From NCBI GenBank assembly GCA_947629545.1, contig CANREE010000009.1:1-51223 (forward strand): a stretch of DNA of 51,223 nucleotides, written 5' to 3'. Within the stretch, counting starts at the first letter, position 1. Each line of letters begins with the position of its first letter. The position numbers were made by a program, and so were the translations under genes. Positions 1 through 9,404 of this stretch are shown in pieces. The notes beneath the pieces were generated by a model. That model had not been told where the DNA came from. It searched no databases and saw only the letters and a list, made by a program, of their open reading frames with translations. Source of the DNA: an uncultured Lachnospiraceae bacterium. GTDB lineage: Bacteria; Bacillota; Clostridia; Lachnospirales; Lachnospiraceae.

Positions 1-1073
1 CCGACCTTGTGGATGTTCTCCATCCCCAGGTGGACGCATCCGGGACCGGTGGACTCGGACAGGCCGTAGTTGGTGTCGTACTGATGGTTCGGGAAATATT
101 CCTTCCAGCGCTTGATCAGGGACGGCGGCACCGGCTGCGCGCCGATGTGCATCAGCCTCCATTGATCCAGCTGGTAATCTTCTAATTTAATATCGCCGCG
201 GTCCAGAGCGTCCACAATGTCCTGAGCCCAGGGTACCAGCAGCCAGACGATCGTGCAGTGTTCCTTGCTCACTGCATCCAGAATGATCTCCGGCGAGGTG
301 CCGGTCAGAAGCACGGCCCTGCTGCCCGCGCACAGGCTGCCCATCCAGTGAAACTTGGCCCCGGTGTGGTACAGCGGCGGAATGCAAAGGAACACGTCGT
401 CCCGACCGGTCGCATGATGTTTCTGCTCCATCTGCGCCGCCTGCATCAGGCTCTCATGGTTGTGCAGGATCGCCTTCGGAAATCCGGTCGTGCCCGACGA
501 GAAATAGATCGCCGCATCGTCCTCGTCCTCCAGACGAATGAGCGGCGGCTGGCTGGAGCAGTCCGCCACCAGCTCCCGGTAGCTCTCCGCAAATGTGGGA
601 CAGCCGTCGCCTACGTAGATCAGCAGGCGGCCCTTGCTCAGATCTTCCTCGATACTCTCGATACGTCCGATGAACTGAGGCCCGAAGAACAGGATATGTA
701 CCTCAGCCAGATCGGCGCAGTACTTGATCTCGTCCGCCGAGAACCGGAAATTGAACGGCACCGCGATGGCCCCGGTCTTCAGGATCCCGAAATAGATCGG
801 CAGCCATTCCAGGCAGTTGAACATCAGGATCGCAACCCGGTCTCCCTTGCGGATCCCGCGGCTTAAAAGCATATTGGCGACCCGATTCGCCTTCTCGTCG
901 AAAATGCTCCAGCTGATCTGACGGCGGTAGGGCACCGGAGACGTCTGCTGAACCAGATCATATTCCTTCCATGTAGTCTTGCGCTTGTCAGCCATCGTCG
1001 GATTCAGCTCTACCAGGGCGATCTCATCGCCATAGAGCTTGTGATTGCGCTCCAATAAGTCTGTCACTGGCAT
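1..1073 (-). CDS. AMP-dependent acyl-CoA synthetase/ligase (partial, C-terminus beyond window start)
   Basis: Manual minus-strand translation from ATG at 1073: MPVTDLLERNHKLYGDEIALVELNP...; contains IYFSSGTTGFPKA (AMP-binding P-loop) and YGLSESTGPG; open to window edge. Confidence 0.9.
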   Translation of the reverse strand, partial: MPVTDLLERNHKLYGDEIALVELNPTMADKRKTTWKEYDLVQQTSPVPYRRQISWSIFDEKANRVANMLLSRGIRKGDRVAILMFNCLEWLPIYFGILKTGAIAVPFNFRFSADEIKYCADLAEVHILFFGPQFIGRIESIEEDLSKGRLLIYVGDGCPTFAESYRELVADCSSQPPLIRLEDEDDAAIYFSSGTTGFPKAILHNHESLMQAAQMEQKHHATGRDDVFLCIPPLYHTGAKFHWMGSLCAGSRAVLLTGTSPEIILDAVSKEHCTIVWLLVPWAQDIVDALDRGDIKLEDYQLDQWRLMHIGAQPVPPSLIKRWKEYFPNHQYDTNYGLSESTGPGCVHLGMENIHKV

Positions 1074-1251
1074 ATGGGGTACTTCCTCCCTTTAAATTTG
1101 TGTAAAATGCGGCCGCGCCGGCCGCGTGCTTCAGCGGTTTTATGCTTTATGCGTTTTATGCTTTAAAGCGTTCCATATAAAAATAGCATATCAGCAGACC
1201 GTTGTCAACCGTTCAGATCCATGAAATACAGCCATTACAGAAAAACGGATT

Positions 1252-1294
1252 GAAAAAGCCTGCAGGAAACGGATTGCATCCTGCAGACTTTTCT
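1252..1294 (-). terminator. Rho-independent terminator downstream of sortase
   Basis: Minus-strand CTGCAGGATGCAATCCGTTTCCTGCAG hairpin followed by GCTTTTT. Confidence 0.6.
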
Positions 1295-1332
1295 GTCGCT
1301 TCATAAGCATATCAACGCAGCTCCTGCACCGC

Positions 1333-2235
1333 TCATTCCGCCGGATAGAACTTCTGTACCTGCGCCAGCAGCACGAAACGATAATCATGACCGGAACCTG
1401 TACAGGTAGACAACAGCACCAAAGGCGGCGCACTGCCCTCTCCATCCCCGCTGGAGCCCAGCACCTTCATATATTGCGCCGGTTCTACGCTGAAATCTGT
1501 CTCTACTTCAGGGATCTCATAATTCTGCCTCTCTTTCACCAGAGAAATATACTCAGCCCTGTCCTCGTCGCTTGTAAACATGATCTGATAACTCTCTTCA
1601 TAAGGCCTGACGCGTCCGGTGGAAATGATCGCACACCGATAGGTGCCTTTCCTCGTATAGACGTCAAAAAACGGAAACTCCTCATAATGACTCTGCTCCT
1701 GATACTTTCGCAGCTGCCCGAACATGGATCCGTTACGCATGTTATGGCCATATATAATCGTATTGCCGTCTTTCATCAGGCCGTCATTACGGTAATCCAT
1801 GAAAATGGCGCCGGAAGAAGAACTGTTTCCGCTGAAAGACTGCTTCAGATAAAAGCTGTTGTCATCGCCCTGCACAACCGGATAACTGATCTGCTGACCC
1901 GGAAAATCGAGCCAGGCCACGACATCCCCGTTCACCGCCTCCAATTCATCAAAATCTACGACCAGCATCGGAGGATTCTCGTCTTCAATAATCCCAAGCG
2001 CGGTACTGTTCCCGCCAGCCGCCCCCTCCGTACCGGAACCCCCGGGCAACGGCGACGCCACATCCTGACGCACAGTTACCGCATTCTCAGCTACCTGCCT
2101 ATATTCCTCATCCGCCTTATAGTAATCCCACCAAAAGAACAATAAAAGTCCTGCACAGATCAGAAATACACAGGCAGAGAGCCAAAACAGGACCCGATAT
2201 ACAGTCTTTCTCCTCTTTTTATCCGGTTTAGTCAT
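1333..2235 (-). CDS. srtB: Class B sortase
   Basis: N-terminal TM, IIYGHNMRNGSMFGQL, and catalytic LLSTCTGSGHDYRFVL (TLxTC...R type). Confidence 0.88.
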   Translation of the reverse strand: MTKPDKKRRKTVYRVLFWLSACVFLICAGLLLFFWWDYYKADEEYRQVAENAVTVRQDVASPLPGGSGTEGAAGGNSTALGIIEDENPPMLVVDFDELEAVNGDVVAWLDFPGQQISYPVVQGDDNSFYLKQSFSGNSSSSGAIFMDYRNDGLMKDGNTIIYGHNMRNGSMFGQLRKYQEQSHYEEFPFFDVYTRKGTYRCAIISTGRVRPYEESYQIMFTSDEDRAEYISLVKERQNYEIPEVETDFSVEPAQYMKVLGSSGDGEGSAPPLVLLSTCTGSGHDYRFVLLAQVQKFYPAE

Positions 2236-2442
2236 TGCGAATTCCCCCCTTGCAACTGACTTTTGCTCCCCTTATATTAGCAGTAAACGGGGCAGATGTC
2301 AACCGACGAGTTCACAGACGGATCCGCCGTCAGTACCGGAGCGCTGCACACCCTCTCCGCATATGATTCTCTTAGAATCTTTTCACTTGACATTTCCCGC
2401 ATCAACTGCCAGAATAATATCGCAAAAGGAGTGGATCGAACT

Positions 2443-3969
2443 ATGGAAGCTTCAAAGACTATTTCCGACCGCCAGTATGAACGCATGACGCGCACACCTG
2501 TCCACCGTCTGATCCTGACGCTGGGGCTGCCCACCACCATCAGCATGCTGGTCACCAACGTCTACAATATGGCCGATACGTATTTCGTCAGCACACTGGG
2601 CACCAGCGCCAGCGGGGCCGTGGGGATCGTATTCGCGCTGATGGCCATCATCCAGGCCTTCGGCTTCATGTTCGGCCAGGGCTCCGGCAGCTGCTTAAGC
2701 CGCCAGCTGGGGCAGAAGCATCTGGATGAGGCCAGGACCTACGCGGCCGCCAGCTTCTACCTGTCGATTGTATGCGGGCTGGGGATCACCGCACTCGGAC
2801 TGATCCTCCTGACGCCGCTCATGTACCTTCTGGGCAGCACGGACTCCATCCTTCCGTACGCCAGGATCTACAGCACATACATTCTGATTGCCGCGCCGGC
2901 CATGACGGCGGGCTGCGTTATGAACAATATCCTGCGCTATGAGGGCAAGGCCGTGTTCGCTATGATCGGGCTGGGCTCAGGAGGAATTCTGAATATTTTC
3001 GGGGATTATCTGCTGATCGGGCATTTCCATATGGGAATTGCAGGAGCAGGGCTTTCGACGGCTGTCTCCCAGTACATCAGCTTTGTGATCCTGCTGACGC
3101 CGTTTATAAGAAAGAAAGTACAGACAAATTTCCACCCGCGCTATATTCTGCGGCAGGTGCGGGGCCGGCGGTACGCCGGCGGCGAGAGTGCGGCTCCTGG
3201 TCAGGACGCAGGCCGCCGTTATGATAACACAGACACGGCTGTTCGCAGTGACACGGCCCGCGGCACCGATAGCACAGGTCAGGTATCTCGCCAGAATACC
3301 GGCAGCGCCCCCCGCGGCATCTTCGCGTACATCCGCGATATCATCGTCGTGGGCTGTCCAAGCATGATGCGCCAGGGCCTGACCAGCATCTCGGTGATGA
3401 TCCTGAACCAGTGCGCGGCAGCTTACAGCGCCGCGGAGATGGCGGACGCGGTCATCGCGGCCATGAGTATCGTGTCGAGAGTCGTGAATTTCCTGTTCTG
3501 CGTAGGCATCGGTATCGGGCAGGGCTTCCAGCCGGTCAGCGCCTTTAACTACGGCGCGGGCCGGTATGACCGGGTGAAAGAGGCGTGGCGTTTCACCTGG
3601 CTGTTCTCCACCGGCATGATGGCGGTGATGGCCGTCATCGGCTTCGTTTTCTCCGAACCCATCATCCGGATCTTCCGGAACGACCCGGACGTCATCACGG
3701 TAGGCATCCCAGCGCTGCGGATGCAGTGCGCGGCGCTTCTGTTCATGCCTCTGTGCTTAAGCGGCAACATGCTGTTCCAGAGCATCGGCAAGAGCGGCCG
3801 GGCCATTCTCCTGTCCAGTATCCGCAGCGGACTGCTGTTCATCCCGGTGCTTCTGATCACCAGCCGGCTGTTTGGAATTCCGGGGATCCAGATGTCCCAG
3901 GCGCTGGCGGACACCCTGTCAGGGCTGATCGCGGCGCCAATGATCTATGACTTTTTCAGAAAGCTGTAG
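2443..3969 (+). CDS. MATE family efflux transporter
   Basis: ORF 2296-3969; best start ATG 2443 after AAAGGAG; MATE-type TM pattern (LILTLGLPTTISMLVTNVYNMADTYFVS). Confidence 0.9.
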   Translation: MEASKTISDRQYERMTRTPVHRLILTLGLPTTISMLVTNVYNMADTYFVSTLGTSASGAVGIVFALMAIIQAFGFMFGQGSGSCLSRQLGQKHLDEARTYAAASFYLSIVCGLGITALGLILLTPLMYLLGSTDSILPYARIYSTYILIAAPAMTAGCVMNNILRYEGKAVFAMIGLGSGGILNIFGDYLLIGHFHMGIAGAGLSTAVSQYISFVILLTPFIRKKVQTNFHPRYILRQVRGRRYAGGESAAPGQDAGRRYDNTDTAVRSDTARGTDSTGQVSRQNTGSAPRGIFAYIRDIIVVGCPSMMRQGLTSISVMILNQCAAAYSAAEMADAVIAAMSIVSRVVNFLFCVGIGIGQGFQPVSAFNYGAGRYDRVKEAWRFTWLFSTGMMAVMAVIGFVFSEPIIRIFRNDPDVITVGIPALRMQCAALLFMPLCLSGNMLFQSIGKSGRAILLSSIRSGLLFIPVLLITSRLFGIPGIQMSQALADTLSGLIAAPMIYDFFRKL

Positions 3970-3999
3970 AAGCGCACCCAAAATAATTGACCTATTCCG

Positions 4000-5361
4000 C
4001 TACTCCCGGCTGACCTCCCGGATCCATTTGCCGCTTAATAGCCGGGACACGCACCAGACGGACTTGATCACGAAATCCACCCGCAGGCACAGCATCGTCA
4101 GCCAGGCCGGACCGTGCAGCACCAGTCCCACGAGGGCGCCAAGCGGGATCGACGCCAGCCACAAAAAGAGGATATCCGCTTTCATCAAAAACTTCGTATC
4201 GCCGCCGCCCCGCAGCACGCCCTTGGTCATGACCGACTGGACCGCCTGGAAAAATACGATCACGATGTAGGCGGTCATCAGCTGCCGGGTGACGGTGATC
4301 GTTTCCGCCTCCAGAGAATACATGGCGATGGTCATTGGTCCGAAAATGGCGACCAGCGCCGCATTGATACCGCCGAAGATCATGCTCAGCATATAGAACG
4401 TGACGCCCTGCTCCATGGCCTTCTCCCTCTCGCCGCGGCCGATGGTCATGCCGGTAATGATGCTGGACGCGTTGGACACGCCGGAGATCACCACGCTGAA
4501 CAGGCGCTGCACCACCATGCAGATGGCGTTGCCGGCCACCGCCGCCGCGCCCATATGGCCCAGCACGATGGCCACCGCGCTGTCGCCCAGCGCCAGCAGG
4601 CCGTCGCTTACCAGCACCGGCGCGCCGAGCCGGAAGTAATTCTTATAGAACAGTCCGGACGGCGACTTAAGCAGATGCCGCACCCGCAGCCCCAGCCGCC
4701 TGTCGATTGCAAGAATATAAATAAATGTCGTCAGAAATTCCGCCGAGCGGGCCAGCAGCGTCCCAAGGGCCGCGCCGGCGATCTCCATGCGGGGGGCGCC
4801 GAATTTGCCGAAGATGAAAACATAATTGCCGCCGATATTGACCACGAAGGAAATGATCGACACCACAAGCCCCAGATTAGCCTGTCCCACGGACCGCATC
4901 AGCTGGGCCGACACCAGGCTGGTGCCGTGGATCAGGAAGATAAACGCGGTGATCCGCAGATAGCGGACGCCCTGCGCGATCACATCTGTCTCCGACGTAT
5001 AGATCGCCATGATCTGCGCCGGGAAGAACCAGGTGAGCAGCGCGAACACCAGCGAAAGCCCTGTGGACAGGCGGATCGCCATGTTGAAGGTCTCCCGCAC
5101 CTTCTCCTTGTCCCCCGCGCCCCAGTACTGGGCCGCAAGGACGCTGGAACCGCCGATGATCCCCATGCAGAGGATCGTGAACAGATTGTAATACTGATTG
5201 GCAAGACTGGACGCTGACAGCTGCACCTCGCCGAAGGAGCCCAGCATCATGGTGTCCAGCATATTGACGCCCATATTGATGGCCTGCTGCAGCGCCACCG
5301 GCAGCATGATCGCCAGGACGGAGCGGTAGAAGGATTTTTCTTTTACAAATGTAATTTTCAC
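4000..5361 (-). CDS. MATE family efflux transporter
   Basis: ORF to 5433; GTG start at 5361 preceded by GAGAGG fits better; MLPVALQQAINMGVNMLDTMMLGSFGEVQLSASSLANQ. Confidence 0.88.
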   Translation of the reverse strand: MKITFVKEKSFYRSVLAIMLPVALQQAINMGVNMLDTMMLGSFGEVQLSASSLANQYYNLFTILCMGIIGGSSVLAAQYWGAGDKEKVRETFNMAIRLSTGLSLVFALLTWFFPAQIMAIYTSETDVIAQGVRYLRITAFIFLIHGTSLVSAQLMRSVGQANLGLVVSIISFVVNIGGNYVFIFGKFGAPRMEIAGAALGTLLARSAEFLTTFIYILAIDRRLGLRVRHLLKSPSGLFYKNYFRLGAPVLVSDGLLALGDSAVAIVLGHMGAAAVAGNAICMVVQRLFSVVISGVSNASSIITGMTIGRGEREKAMEQGVTFYMLSMIFGGINAALVAIFGPMTIAMYSLEAETITVTRQLMTAYIVIVFFQAVQSVMTKGVLRGGGDTKFLMKADILFLWLASIPLGALVGLVLHGPAWLTMLCLRVDFVIKSVWCVSRLLSGKWIREVSRE

Positions 5362-5429
5362 GGGGGATTCCTCTCTCTGTATGGGTTTCTGTCTCACTGT
5401 GGTTATATTAGATTCTTTAATTCTTATCT

Positions 5430-6707
5430 TCAATTCTTAAGCGCAGTGATCGGCACCACGAACACGCCGTCCGGCCGCCGGTAGGCGGCCTTAGACAGAC
5501 CGCAGATCACGCACAGCACATCCGGCGGATGGCCTTTGGGATCTTCAATAAATTCTTTCTGAAGCTTCAAAAGCCCCTTCGCGGCGCCGTCGATCTGGTT
5601 GGCGCCCAGCTTGATCTCAAAGGCGCACCACCGCCCGTCGGTCAGTTCGATCACCGCGTCGATCTCCCTTCCCTGATAATCCTGATAGTGGTAGAGCCCG
5701 CCTCCGAAAGACTCCGCGTAGATCTTCAGATCCCGCTCACACAGCGCCTCAAAGAGAAATCCCAGTCTATTCAGATCTCCCAGAAGCCCCTCCGGGGTCG
5801 CTTTAAGCAGCGCGCAGGCCAAAGACGGATCCGCGAAATGACGCTTCACCGCCTGCTTTACACGCACCGACGAACGAACGCCTGTGGAGAAGGGTAACTG
5901 ATTATCCGTAATAAACAGTCTCTCGAAAATATCCAGATACTCCTTCACGGTCTCCACGTCAATATCCTCGTCGTCGATCTCGCTGATATCGTTGCGCAGT
6001 TTCCGGTTAGTGGCCGTCGTACTCTCATTGCGCGCCAGGGAACGGAGCAGCAGACGCATCTTCATAGTGTTGCGCTTCACGCCGTCTATCCGGTACACAT
6101 CATCGTCTATGACCGCGTTCAGATATTCCTCCGGCAGAAGCGCCGCCCGCTCCGCCGGCAGGCCGAGGCTTCCCGGCCATCCGCCCCGGATAATCAGGCG
6201 GATCAGTTCCCTCAGATCAGTCTCCCCGGTCATGACCGGCGGCAGTTCGCCGCGGCACAACGCCTTGAGGGACACCTGGCCGGTGGAATCCCCGGATTCA
6301 TACAAGGACATGGGCCGCAGCCGCAGCCTGGCGATCCGTCCGGCCCCGCTGTGAAGGATCCCCTTATGATTGGGCGTGGCGGAACCGGTCAGAATGAACC
6401 GTCCCTTCTCCGCCGACTGATCCACCCGATACCGAACCGCGTCCCAGATCGGCGGAACCTCCTGCCATTCATCGATCAAGCGGGGCGTCTCGCCGTCCAG
6501 CACCAGATCCGGCGACATCTCCGCCAGCTGCCGGTTCTGAAAATTTCCGGCCGGGTCGCCGATGAAGATCTCACTACGGCTGTGATGGGCGGACGTCCAC
6601 GTCTTCCCGCACCATTTGGGTCCTTCCACGCAGACTGCGCCGAAAGTCGATAAATATTCATCCAGTTTTGAGTCAATAATACGTGGTATATAATCTTCTT
6701 TTTTCAT
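5430..6707 (-). CDS. AAA_14/DUF4143-type ATP-binding protein with C-terminal PD-(D/E)XK-like domain
   Basis: Walker A GPKWCGKTWT, Walker B RLIDEWQE, C-terminal GREIDAVIELTDGRWCAFEIKLG (D...ExK). Confidence 0.88.
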   Translation of the reverse strand: MKKEDYIPRIIDSKLDEYLSTFGAVCVEGPKWCGKTWTSAHHSRSEIFIGDPAGNFQNRQLAEMSPDLVLDGETPRLIDEWQEVPPIWDAVRYRVDQSAEKGRFILTGSATPNHKGILHSGAGRIARLRLRPMSLYESGDSTGQVSLKALCRGELPPVMTGETDLRELIRLIIRGGWPGSLGLPAERAALLPEEYLNAVIDDDVYRIDGVKRNTMKMRLLLRSLARNESTTATNRKLRNDISEIDDEDIDVETVKEYLDIFERLFITDNQLPFSTGVRSSVRVKQAVKRHFADPSLACALLKATPEGLLGDLNRLGFLFEALCERDLKIYAESFGGGLYHYQDYQGREIDAVIELTDGRWCAFEIKLGANQIDGAAKGLLKLQKEFIEDPKGHPPDVLCVICGLSKAAYRRPDGVFVVPITALKN

Positions 6708-6729
6708 ATCAGAGCTCTCCTCTGACCTT

Positions 6730-6758
6730 ATTATATACCAACCCGACAGATTTTACAA
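6730..6758 (-). promoter_or_regulatory. Promoter of the DUF4143 ATPase gene
   Basis: Minus strand TTGTAA (6758-6753) - 17 nt - TATAAT (6735-6730); the -35 lies inside repeat unit 1. Confidence 0.65.
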
Positions 6759-6879
6759 GTCTAATCCGATAGATTTTGCAAATTTAATCCGATAGATTTA
6801 TCAAATTCGACCCGATAGATTTCTAAAATTTATCCCGATATATTTCTTATTTTAAACCCGATGGATTTTTAATAAAACG
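6742..6879. repeat. Six degenerate tandem units of exactly 23 bp, consensus YCCGATAGATTTnnnAAATTTAA
   Basis: Units start at 6742, 6765, 6788, 6811, 6834, 6857. Confidence 0.92.
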
Positions 6880-6881
6880 AT

Positions 6882-6911
6882 TTGACAGTCAGGACCGTTG
6901 TCCTTTACAAT
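6882..6911 (+). promoter_or_regulatory. Promoter of thioredoxin-like lipoprotein gene
   Basis: TTGACA (6882-6887) - 18 nt - TACAAT (6906-6911). Confidence 0.65.
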
Positions 6912-6932
6912 AGATCAGGGAGGGATCTGACC

Positions 6933-7910
6933 ATGAAAATAACCCGAATGCTCATCATAAACTTTCTGATAGCAGCCGCATTATGCCTCAGCGCCTGCGG
7001 GGACACCGGCAATGCCCAAATCGCTTCCGCCGGCAGCGAACCGGCAGATACGGCTCAGTCCGGCAGCGAACCGGCAGATACAGCTCAGTCCGGCAGCGCC
7101 GGACAACCGGCCGCGGACGGCGGCAGCCGTATCAAAATGGACGTGCCGTCCGGTTCCCGGCCGGGCAGCCGGCTGGAGGATTTCACATTTACAGGCTTTG
7201 ACGGCGAGAGCCGCAGCCTCTATGAGACGCTGCAGGAGAAAGACATGGTCCTGATCAATATCTGGGCCACCTGGTGCGGCCCCTGCCGCATGGAATTCCC
7301 CTACATGGAGGAGGCATACGAAGAATACAAAGACCGGATCGAGATCTTTGCCCTCTCCTGCGAGCCGGGCGATACTGATGAGACGCTGGAAGCGTTCGCC
7401 GGGGAGCTGGGGCTGACGTTTCCGATGGGCCGGGACACGGCCGGCCTGAGCAATACCTTCCGGGTAAACGCCATCCCGACTTCCATCGTCATCGACCGTT
7501 TCGGAACCATCTGCTTCATCGAAGCCGGTTCCCAGACATCCGCGGACAATTTCCGCCGGCTGTTCAGCGCCTTTCTGGGCGATGACTATACGGGATCCGC
7601 CCTCCTGACCGAGATCCCGCCGGAACCGGCCGCGGACGCGCAGTCCAAAGGCGGCGTCCGCGTCTACACGCTGTCCTTCAAGGATCAGAACGACGACCCG
7701 GTAAAGGACGTCACCGTCAATGTCTGCGACGACGCTTCCTGCACGCCCATGACCTCCAACTCGCGGGGCATCGTGCGGTTCATACAGCCCGGCTTCGCCT
7801 ATCATATCCAGGTGGTCGGCGTTCCGGCCGGATACAGCTATGACGGCGGCTCGGAAGTGTACCTGGACGCGGACGGCGGGATCACAAAATTCCTCATTAT
7901 AAAGCAGTAA
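6933..7910 (+). CDS. TlpA/ResA-like thioredoxin-fold lipoprotein with C-terminal extension
   Basis: Lipobox LCLSACG; WATWCGPCRMEFPYMEE (CxxC); ATG 6933 after GGGAGGG; exact 30-bp duplication at about 7033-7092 in the linker. Confidence 0.88.
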   Translation: MKITRMLIINFLIAAALCLSACGDTGNAQIASAGSEPADTAQSGSEPADTAQSGSAGQPAADGGSRIKMDVPSGSRPGSRLEDFTFTGFDGESRSLYETLQEKDMVLINIWATWCGPCRMEFPYMEEAYEEYKDRIEIFALSCEPGDTDETLEAFAGELGLTFPMGRDTAGLSNTFRVNAIPTSIVIDRFGTICFIEAGSQTSADNFRRLFSAFLGDDYTGSALLTEIPPEPAADAQSKGGVRVYTLSFKDQNDDPVKDVTVNVCDDASCTPMTSNSRGIVRFIQPGFAYHIQVVGVPAGYSYDGGSEVYLDADGGITKFLIIKQ

Positions 7911-7922
7911 CCGCACCGCGGT

Positions 7923-9380
7923 CTATTCGCCGCAGGCCGGAAGCTCAAATTCCCCGACAAAGATCATGTTCTTGTCCCAGCGCTCTTCGATGGTCTTTTG
8001 GATATACTCCGCCGAAGGGGTCACGGTCACCGCCGAGCCGGCTCCGTCGGCCGTCGTGACATGAATATCCTGAAAAATATCCAGCATCTCGTCGTTTACC
8101 ATGGCGTAAACGGGTCCGTTGGCCGTATTCTGCTCAACATGGACCGTGTTGGTCTCTTTGTCATAGCTTACGACGACCACGCCTTCCGTCACGCTCCTGG
8201 GCGCCCTGAGCCAGTAGAAAGTCTCAAGGCTGCTCTCTTCCGTTCGGACCGACAGGTCCCAGACGATCCGCTCGGGGATCGGGTCCCTCGTATACGTGTT
8301 CACGAAATCGATCGCGTTCGTATTCGTCGTCTCCGTCTCCGATGTGCCGTCCTCAAGCCACTGTTTCAGATCGCTTATGATCGTCTGTTCCTCCCGATTA
8401 TAATCGTTGTCCACGACCGCGTGTTCTTTGCCCTGATGGAGAAATGTGCGGTGCAGATATCCCTCCGGCTGTCCGTCCCTGCCGTAGCGGACCGCCAGGT
8501 CATTCAGCACGCCGTCATATTTCGCCGTCTCAAGGTTCCTGTCGTAGTCCGTATCATTTTCACCGCACTGCAGGGCGATGGGCGTATTGTAAAGGTTCGC
8601 CAGGTTCACGCCGTTGGGATGACCGGCGGACATATCGACCGCCGCGAACCGGTCCGCCATGCGGGGCGTGATCTGATAGACGCCGTCGCCGCCGGCAGAA
8701 TATCCGAGCAGGTAGACCCTGTTCGTATCGATATTATAATGGATCGCCAGATTCGCCAGAAGCCGCTCATAGAGCGGATAGCTTTCCGGGTTGAAATGGG
8801 TATTCCACGTATCGCGGACTCCCCTCGGCGCTATGTAAATGCCGCTCGTCACGCTGTAGCGGTAGTAGCGCCGCATCTGGTTCCACTGATTGTCGTTAAG
8901 CTCCTTCGGCGCTCCGCCGCCGCCGTGAAGCGTGATGTAGACCGGATAGCCTTCGCTTCCCGCCTCCCCGATCGTCTCGATCGCGTATTTCATCCTGGCT
9001 TCGCCGAACGTCATGGACTGATGCTCGATCTCGGAGACACGCTCCTCGTTAAGCGCCTCCGCCGTCCGCATCTTCTCGAAGATCTCCTCCCGCGCCGCTT
9101 TGAGCGCCTCATTGCTGTCAAGGGAAATCCCGCTGAAATCAAGCTCCGCGGGTTCCGCGGCCGGCTCCTCTCCGTTCTGTTCCGCTTCCGCGGCCGATTC
9201 CTGACCATTCTGCCCGCCTGCCGGCTCCGATCCCGGCAGATTGTCCTGCGCGGCCTGTTCCGACACGGAATCCGCAGGCGAAGTACCCTGTCCGCCGGCA
9301 GGCTGGCCGGAACCCGCGGATGAACAGGATGACAACGCCATGGCAAGTATAAGAATTCCGGGGATCAAAATCCTTTTCAT
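7923..9380 (-). CDS. Secreted lipoprotein, alpha/beta hydrolase (esterase/PHB-depolymerase-like)
   Basis: Lipobox ALSSCSS; ITLHGGGGAPK; LLGYSAGGDGVYQ (GxSxG). Confidence 0.8.
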   Translation of the reverse strand: MKRILIPGILILAMALSSCSSAGSGQPAGGQGTSPADSVSEQAAQDNLPGSEPAGGQNGQESAAEAEQNGEEPAAEPAELDFSGISLDSNEALKAAREEIFEKMRTAEALNEERVSEIEHQSMTFGEARMKYAIETIGEAGSEGYPVYITLHGGGGAPKELNDNQWNQMRRYYRYSVTSGIYIAPRGVRDTWNTHFNPESYPLYERLLANLAIHYNIDTNRVYLLGYSAGGDGVYQITPRMADRFAAVDMSAGHPNGVNLANLYNTPIALQCGENDTDYDRNLETAKYDGVLNDLAVRYGRDGQPEGYLHRTFLHQGKEHAVVDNDYNREEQTIISDLKQWLEDGTSETETTNTNAIDFVNTYTRDPIPERIVWDLSVRTEESSLETFYWLRAPRSVTEGVVVVSYDKETNTVHVEQNTANGPVYAMVNDEMLDIFQDIHVTTADGAGSAVTVTPSAEYIQKTIEERWDKNMIFVGEFELPACGE

Positions 9381-9404
9381 TTCCGATCCATCCTCCCTCT
9401 ATGC

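Noticed and set aside
258-866. 202-aa plus-strand ORF at the window start
   Set aside because: Antisense to the acyl-CoA synthetase, which has a clear SSGTTGFPKA motif.
4114-5217. 367-aa ORF antisense to MATE
   Set aside because: Arg/His/Gln-rich shadow ORF with no recognisable domain.
5361-5433. Start of the second MATE gene at 5433 overlapping the ATPase stop
   Set aside because: The 24-aa extension is not MATE-like; GTG 5361 has a better RBS, so translational coupling to the ATPase is not supported.
7998-9323. 441-aa ORF antisense to the lipoprotein hydrolase
   Set aside because: Shadow ORF; the opposite strand has signal peptide, lipobox and GxSxG.
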